From: a virus
Length of the DNA stretch: 34,886 bases
Virus record (IMG/VR): IMGVR_UViG_3300010397_000039
Location: 1 to 34,886 of that record
Reading direction: 5' to 3' (one strand)
The notes under the pieces were generated by a model. That model was not told the DNA's origin, searched no databases, and saw only the letters and a list, made by a program, of their open reading frames with translations. The translations under genes and the position numbers were made by a program. Shown here in pieces: positions 31,010 through 34,886 of this stretch (position 1 is its first letter; each line of letters opens with the position of its first letter).

Positions 31010-31222
31010 ATGGCTAGATCACGCGCATCGCGAAAGGAAGTAGCCGAAGCAATACTTAAGTTCTTAGAACGCAAAGGCTTCAATGCCAATGTGGAACTTC
31101 ATAGAAAAGAATGCGACTATGGCAAAGTAGATTATGAAATCTGCGAGATCAATGAACATTGCACCGAAGCATGCTTAGAGAAAGGCAACCGTGGAACCAA
31201 TCATTCAGCGTCTATTAGATGA
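31010..31222 (+). CDS. Small early hypothetical protein
   Basis: This encodes 70 residues from the ATG of MARSRASRKEV; an in-frame start 13 codons upstream would overlap the previous gene and gives only Lys repeats. A basic N-terminus leads to a helix (AEAILKFLERKGFNANVELH) and a Cys/His-bearing C-terminus (CDYGKVDYEICEINEHCTEA). It overlaps the ERF gene start by 32 nt. No function recognised. Confidence 0.6.
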   Translation: MARSRASRKEVAEAILKFLERKGFNANVELHRKECDYGKVDYEICEINEHCTEACLEKGNRGTNHSASIR

Positions 31223-31931
31223 ACTTAAACTTTGCCATGAACGAGAGCTTGAAGCAGAAAGAAAGAAGACAGTAAAAGATTCCTATCAATCTCCAGAAAC
31301 CAAAGATCTTGTAGCAGCATTGGCTAAAGCACAGGGTGAATATCCCATTATTGGGCACAACCGAGAGAATCCGTATTTCAAGAGTGCCTATACTGATCTT
31401 GATACTATCATAAGAACAGTAAGACCGGCTTTATATAAGAATGGCCTAAGCTTGACCCAGGACACACGATTTGATGAAGGTGGGGCTACGATGCTTCACA
31501 CACGTTTATGGCATGCTACAGGGCAATGGATTGAGACGAGGGCTAGAATACTACCGCCTAAGAATGATCCACAGTCATATGGCAGTACACTTACCTATAA
31601 TCGTAGATACTCTATTATGGCATTGTTAGGTATAACCTGTTCTTCAGATCCCGTTGATGATGATGCTGAAGTAGCTATGGTAGATTCACGAGACATGATC
31701 GCTAAAGGTCCCTCAAACAAGTACAATCCAAAAGAGCAGTCAGCTGATACCGTTACCAAAGAACAGCTTGAAGAGTTAGAATATGAGTTAGCTGATTATC
31801 CTGATATTGGTGAGATGGTACTCGATAAACTACAGCTTCAATCGCTTGCTGATATGCCAAAGAGCAAGTATATGGTATCACTACAACGCATCAGAGAAAT
31901 TAAGCAAAAACGTGCCGGCGTCAAACCATAA
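31191..31931 (+). CDS. ERF-family single-strand annealing protein
   Basis: This encodes 246 residues from GTG with GAAAGG upstream. The ERF core spans about 37-155: LVAALAKAQGEYP, then NPYFKSAYTDLDTIIRTVRP, then YKNGLSLTQ, and the signature GSTLTYNRRYSIMALLG (131-147) followed by DPVDDDAE. The family anneals complementary single strands during recombination-dependent replication or repair. The C-terminal 90 residues are an acidic linker and helical end. It is the main identifiable gene of the early rightward operon. Confidence 0.9.
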   Translation: MEPIIQRLLDELKLCHERELEAERKKTVKDSYQSPETKDLVAALAKAQGEYPIIGHNRENPYFKSAYTDLDTIIRTVRPALYKNGLSLTQDTRFDEGGATMLHTRLWHATGQWIETRARILPPKNDPQSYGSTLTYNRRYSIMALLGITCSSDPVDDDAEVAMVDSRDMIAKGPSNKYNPKEQSADTVTKEQLEELEYELADYPDIGEMVLDKLQLQSLADMPKSKYMVSLQRIREIKQKRAGVKP

Positions 31932-31975
31932 TCCGCTTACGCAAACGCTACCGCGGGATAAAATACGAGGACACT

Positions 31976-32167
31976 ATGTCAGACCAACCATCACGCATAA
32001 GCGAACCGCCCATGCTGATACAACGGCATAGTGCACCTAATATCTATGATCATGCACCGGTAGGATCTCAATGCAAAGTCGTTGCACATGATGGATCTTT
32101 CGTGATGTATACCCAAACCAGTAGAGATGAAAATAATCCTCGCTGGGAAATGCTAAAACAAGAATAA
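31976..32167 (+). CDS. Small hypothetical protein
   Basis: This encodes 63 residues with an ACGAGGACACT ribosome site. It is soluble with segments QCKVVAHDGSFVMYTQTS and ENNPRWEMLKQE, suggesting one small beta domain. It closes the early operon before a terminator. No family recognised. Confidence 0.65.
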   Translation: MSDQPSRISEPPMLIQRHSAPNIYDHAPVGSQCKVVAHDGSFVMYTQTSRDENNPRWEMLKQE

Positions 32168-32203
32168 CGTTAGGGACAGTGTAGAAGCACATTGTATTAC
32201 TTC

Positions 32204-32240
32204 CCCCTGTGTAGGATAATCTTACGCAGGGGTATTTTAC
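32204..32240 (+). terminator. Rightward terminator after the early operon
   Basis: CCCCTGTGTA (32204-32213) pairs with TACGCAGGGG (32223-32232) with one U-G pair and is followed by TATTTTACTTT. It stands between the early operon and the two exported-protein genes. Confidence 0.8.
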
Positions 32241-32254
32241 TTTAAGGAGGTACC

Positions 32255-32491
32255 ATGACGAAGCTATTCTTCTCTCTTCTGTTTGTTGCGCCCTTATATT
32301 CTGCCGACAAACAACCTACAACCAACGTTGTTGTCACCACAACACAAACTGTTACACAAGCTAGTAATCATAAAAAGCACGAACGCAAAGCCCATTATAA
32401 AGTTGAGCGTCAGGTTATTCCTGAAAGACCGAAAAATGATGATCAGGTAGAAGCAGGGTGTTGTTGTTTCTTTAGAGACAGTTCAAAGTAA
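32255..32491 (+). CDS. Exported protein with Cys-rich C-terminus
   Basis: This encodes 78 residues with an ideal AAGGAGGTACC ribosome site. Residues 1-17 are a signal peptide (MTKLFFSLLFVAPLYSA). The mature part is a Thr/Val-rich stretch (NVVVTTTQTVTQAS), a basic His/Lys segment and a C-terminal GCCCFFRDSSK. Three adjacent cysteines followed by two Phe are unusual for an export substrate and suggest disulfide, metal or lipid attachment. The downstream neighbour also ends in a Cys cluster. Function unknown. Confidence 0.7.
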   Translation: MTKLFFSLLFVAPLYSADKQPTTNVVVTTTQTVTQASNHKKHERKAHYKVERQVIPERPKNDDQVEAGCCCFFRDSSK

Positions 32492-32500
32492 GGAAATGTA

Positions 32501-32851
32501 ATGAAAGCTCGTCAGGTTATTGGTGTAAGTTTATTGGTTATCTGTATGGCGTTGTTGTGGAATATCTATAGCGTACAAATGGACTTGCCTGCGCATAATC
32601 CACCACTCGTACGCTCACAAGGTGTTCCTGATCTTCATGCTGCTGCCATAGCACAACAAGAACAATTGCTTCTTGATCTTGATGCAGCACTTGATGATGC
32701 GGCATTCCGTTATAGAGTTGCGGGTATTTTCAATAGCCATATACAACAAAACCCTATTCCTGGAACACAGATTGTACCAGCACAACGAACAGAATTAACC
32801 TGGTGGCAAAAGATATGTAAAGCGTGTAATTGTAGTGGTGCACGACGATAG
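32501..32851 (+). CDS. Membrane-anchored protein with Cys-rich C-terminus
   Basis: This encodes 116 residues with an AAGGAAATGTA ribosome site. An N-terminal anchor (residues 5-25, QVIGVSLLVICMALLWNIYS) is followed by an Ala/Asp-rich helix (AIAQQEQLLLDLDAALDDAA) and a C-terminal WWQKICKACNCSGARR. With the upstream exported gene it forms a pair, reminiscent of i-spanin/o-spanin pairs, although the upstream one lacks a lipobox. It could instead modify the cell surface. Confidence 0.65.
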   Translation: MKARQVIGVSLLVICMALLWNIYSVQMDLPAHNPPLVRSQGVPDLHAAAIAQQEQLLLDLDAALDDAAFRYRVAGIFNSHIQQNPIPGTQIVPAQRTELTWWQKICKACNCSGARR

Positions 32852-32887
32852 AATAAAACCCCCTGCACAAACTGTTCATGCAGAGGG
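32851..32887 (-). terminator. Leftward terminator after the S74 fibre gene
   Basis: A nine-position stem with one mismatch (32859-32867 with 32879-32887) is followed on the minus strand by TTTTATTC. It separates the convergent fibre and exported-protein genes. Confidence 0.8.
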
Positions 32888-32907
32888 AAAAAAGGAGTAG
32901 CAAGAGT

Positions 32908-34839
32908 CTATAATTCAGATATTTCAACATTTACTTTGCTAAATCGAACTTCCAAATCAATAAGTCGATCTTCAAGTTCAATAACACGCGCTTTTAACTT
33001 TTGCAACTCATTCAAAAGTAATACCGGTAATTCATGATAGCGAACCGTTTCTGGTTTTCCTTCTTCATTGTAGATACACAAATCAGGGAAGGTAACATCA
33101 ACTTCTTCTGCAATAAGACCACGTTGCACGCCTTTATTATTTGAGTTCTTCCAGCTGAAAGTAACCGGTCTCAGATCCATGATAGGAGATGAATAGTCAT
33201 CCATATCCTCAATGTCATCTTTGTAGCGTTCTGATGAAGATATAGTTCCAAGTTGACCAGCAGAATCGATAAGGACTGCAACAGCATCTGCATTAGTTGT
33301 AGTAACACCACGTATATTGGCAATCTTGGTTTTGTTGCTTTCACCAGCAAGCCCAGTTACACCAGAACCAATACAAATATTACTTGATTCGGCACCTACA
33401 TAAGCACTTCCAGCATTATAACCAATAAGTGTATTATCGGTTCCTGTTAAGAAACTCTGACCAGATTTAGCACCTACAGCGGTATTTCTGAAAGCTGTTT
33501 GAGTTCCAGCATTACCAAGACCCTGCAATGAAATCCAACCCACTGCTGTATTATGATCACCACCAAATAATTGCGATAAAGTAGCACTACCAATAGCTGT
33601 ATTGCCAATACCCGATGCTAATGAAAAAAGTGTCTGATCCCCACATGCTGTATGGGCATCTTGATTAGCCATACCCGTACCAACATAATTACGTAATGCC
33701 GTATTACCAACGGCGGTACATGAGTTAGCTAATGTAGCAACTTCGAACGCTTCACAACCTATTGCTGTATTTGATGCTCCTGTAGTGAGCGCTGTTCCCG
33801 ATGAAACACCCATAACAGTATTGCGCGTAGCGGTTGTCATCGATAGAAGAGTACCAGCTCCAACAGCGGTATTATCTATACCCGAAGCAACAGTATAAGC
33901 AGTATTACCGGAAGCAGAACCGATAAAAGTATTAGCAGTAAGATTAGAACCCCCTCTATTACCAATCCACAAGGTACCCGTTTCGGCTATCCTTCCAACA
34001 TTACTGGTACCTATCGTAATGTTATTACTCTCAGATCCTGTATATGCAGTACCAGAACCTTGACCCACCATGATATTACTAGTACCAGTAAGTAAAACAG
34101 TACCCGAACCTTCACCATAAATAGTATTGTTACCACCAGTGGTTATAAGAGCACCCGATAGCGACCCAACAACTGTATTAGCATTAGCTGTCGTTAAAGC
34201 ATGTAATACAGTCTTACCAAGAGCAGTATTGTTAGATCCTGAAAGTGTTAAATTTCCTGCATTATTACCAATAATTGTATTGCTACTACTATCAGTAACT
34301 GCAAGTTGAAGGGTTGAAGTTCCCGGTGTCCCATTAATAATAACTGAGGATCCGGAACCAAGTGCTGCATGACCTGCGATAACATTGATATTACCAGCTG
34401 TAGGAGGTACTGCACCTCCAGTATCTCCCGTTAAAGTAGAAATAACACCTGTTCCTACAGTTGAGATAGTAAGCGTATGCGTTGCTGGATTACCAGCGAC
34501 ATTGATCGTAGTCGTATCACCTAGAACATTAATATTACCTACACCATCAGGAGATACAGCTCCTCCACTATTACCGGTGAGAGTTTCTAGATCGCCACCA
34601 CCAAAATGAATCCAAGTTGCATTGTTACCTACGAGCGACACTAACATCCATACATTACGAGGATCGGGTGGCTGAACAGAATCATCTAGCCATAGATCAC
34701 CTAAGTAGAAATTCTTCGAATCATTGATTGTTGGTGCTCGATTATCAATAATAAAATTTGGAGGAGATGTTGGTACAACACCCGTATAAGAAAGAGGGAA
34801 CAAACCATTAAGTCGCTGTGCTCGTGTTCTTTGTGCCAT
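32908..34839 (-). CDS. Tail fibre with YadA-like repeats and S74 chaperone domain
   Basis: This encodes 643 residues with an AAGGAGTAGCA ribosome site. The N-terminal 85 residues resemble the 722-residue fibre anchor (RAPTINDSKNFYLGDLW, then VWMLVSLVGNNATW). Next come LTGN-GG-V-P modules, and from about 185 to 500 beta-roll repeats of the type NTALGKTVLHALT, NTVMGVSSGTALT, NTAIGCEAFEVAT. The C-terminal 109 residues are an S74 intramolecular chaperone: SSERYKDDIE (Ser536 and Lys540, the autoproteolysis dyad), GLIAEEV, then a coiled coil (LQKLKARVIELEDRLIDLEV). The chaperone trimerises the fibre and is then cut off. Across the join it follows the glycine-rich adhesin gene. Confidence 0.95.
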   Translation of the reverse strand: MAQRTRAQRLNGLFPLSYTGVVPTSPPNFIIDNRAPTINDSKNFYLGDLWLDDSVQPPDPRNVWMLVSLVGNNATWIHFGGGDLETLTGNSGGAVSPDGVGNINVLGDTTTINVAGNPATHTLTISTVGTGVISTLTGDTGGAVPPTAGNINVIAGHAALGSGSSVIINGTPGTSTLQLAVTDSSSNTIIGNNAGNLTLSGSNNTALGKTVLHALTTANANTVVGSLSGALITTGGNNTIYGEGSGTVLLTGTSNIMVGQGSGTAYTGSESNNITIGTSNVGRIAETGTLWIGNRGGSNLTANTFIGSASGNTAYTVASGIDNTAVGAGTLLSMTTATRNTVMGVSSGTALTTGASNTAIGCEAFEVATLANSCTAVGNTALRNYVGTGMANQDAHTACGDQTLFSLASGIGNTAIGSATLSQLFGGDHNTAVGWISLQGLGNAGTQTAFRNTAVGAKSGQSFLTGTDNTLIGYNAGSAYVGAESSNICIGSGVTGLAGESNKTKIANIRGVTTTNADAVAVLIDSAGQLGTISSSERYKDDIEDMDDYSSPIMDLRPVTFSWKNSNNKGVQRGLIAEEVDVTFPDLCIYNEEGKPETVRYHELPVLLLNELQKLKARVIELEDRLIDLEVRFSKVNVEISEL

Positions 34840-34886
34840 TGCTACTCCTTAAATAAACTCAGTAATAACTACAAGACCAGCAGCTC
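34764..34886. repeat. Terminal direct repeat, right copy
   Basis: Identical to positions 1-123. It carries the start of the S74 fibre gene (up to 34839) and the end of the glycine-rich adhesin gene (34849-34886), which is complete at the other end. Confidence 0.95.

Noticed and set aside
1-34886. tRNA genes, integrase and att sites
   Set aside because: No cloverleaf, no tyrosine or serine recombinase and no duplicated att core seen, although short tRNA-like pieces could be missed by eye.

Overview
The window is a complete or near-complete double-stranded DNA phage genome. The first 123 bases and the last 123 bases are identical, so the contig most likely closes to a circle of 34,763 bp. It holds about 50 tightly packed genes in the standard bacterial code, with Shine-Dalgarno starts and frequent 1-4 nt overlaps. 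The gene set is that of a short-tailed (podovirus-like) phage: large and small terminase, a long P22/T7-type portal, a scaffold, an N4-gp56-like capsid protein, an adaptor, a nozzle-like protein, three consecutive internal/ejection-type proteins and a battery of tail fibres. No tail tube, tape measure or sheath gene is visible, and no DNA polymerase, RNA polymerase, integrase, tRNA or CRISPR array was found.

Layout. The structural arm runs leftward. From about 30.6 kb down to 21.2 kb it carries an XRE-like regulator, a winged-helix replication-type protein, a RusA-like protein with a degenerate active site, small and large terminase, portal, a series of small basic or membrane proteins, and the scaffold. 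A lysis and exported-protein island follows (18.8-21.1 kb: leftward M15 endolysin, rightward two exported proteins and two membrane proteins). The leftward arm resumes with capsid (18.5 kb), adaptor, an HNH endonuclease, nozzle and ejection proteins down to 6.7 kb. A small rightward cluster (6.05-6.68 kb) encodes a ribbon-helix-helix regulator and three tiny membrane or lipoprotein-like proteins. The leftward fibre arm (5.9 kb to 0.09 kb) continues across the contig junction into the S74-chaperone fibre (34.8-32.9 kb). Opposite the early leftward genes, a rightward arm (30.8-32.85 kb) carries an ERF annealing protein and small or exported proteins. Leftward and rightward early promoters are back to back, with overlapping -35 boxes, at about 30.62 kb.

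Host. The M15 endopeptidase and several Sec-type signal peptides show that the host has peptidoglycan and a general secretory pathway. Small exported proteins with Cys-rich C-termini and plain Ala-X-Ala signal peptides recall proteins of intracellular bacteria such as Dependentiae, but this is only an impression. The structural proteins resemble in order and motif those of uncultured environmental podoviruses (uvMED type).

Most notable are three 20-bp operator-like repeats upstream of the capsid gene, an accessory island splitting scaffold from capsid, a divergent early switch with a 46-nt inverted repeat, a two-level (A/B) tandem repeat in a fibre, a RusA-like protein lacking the catalytic acids, and one small beta domain reused in three virion proteins.
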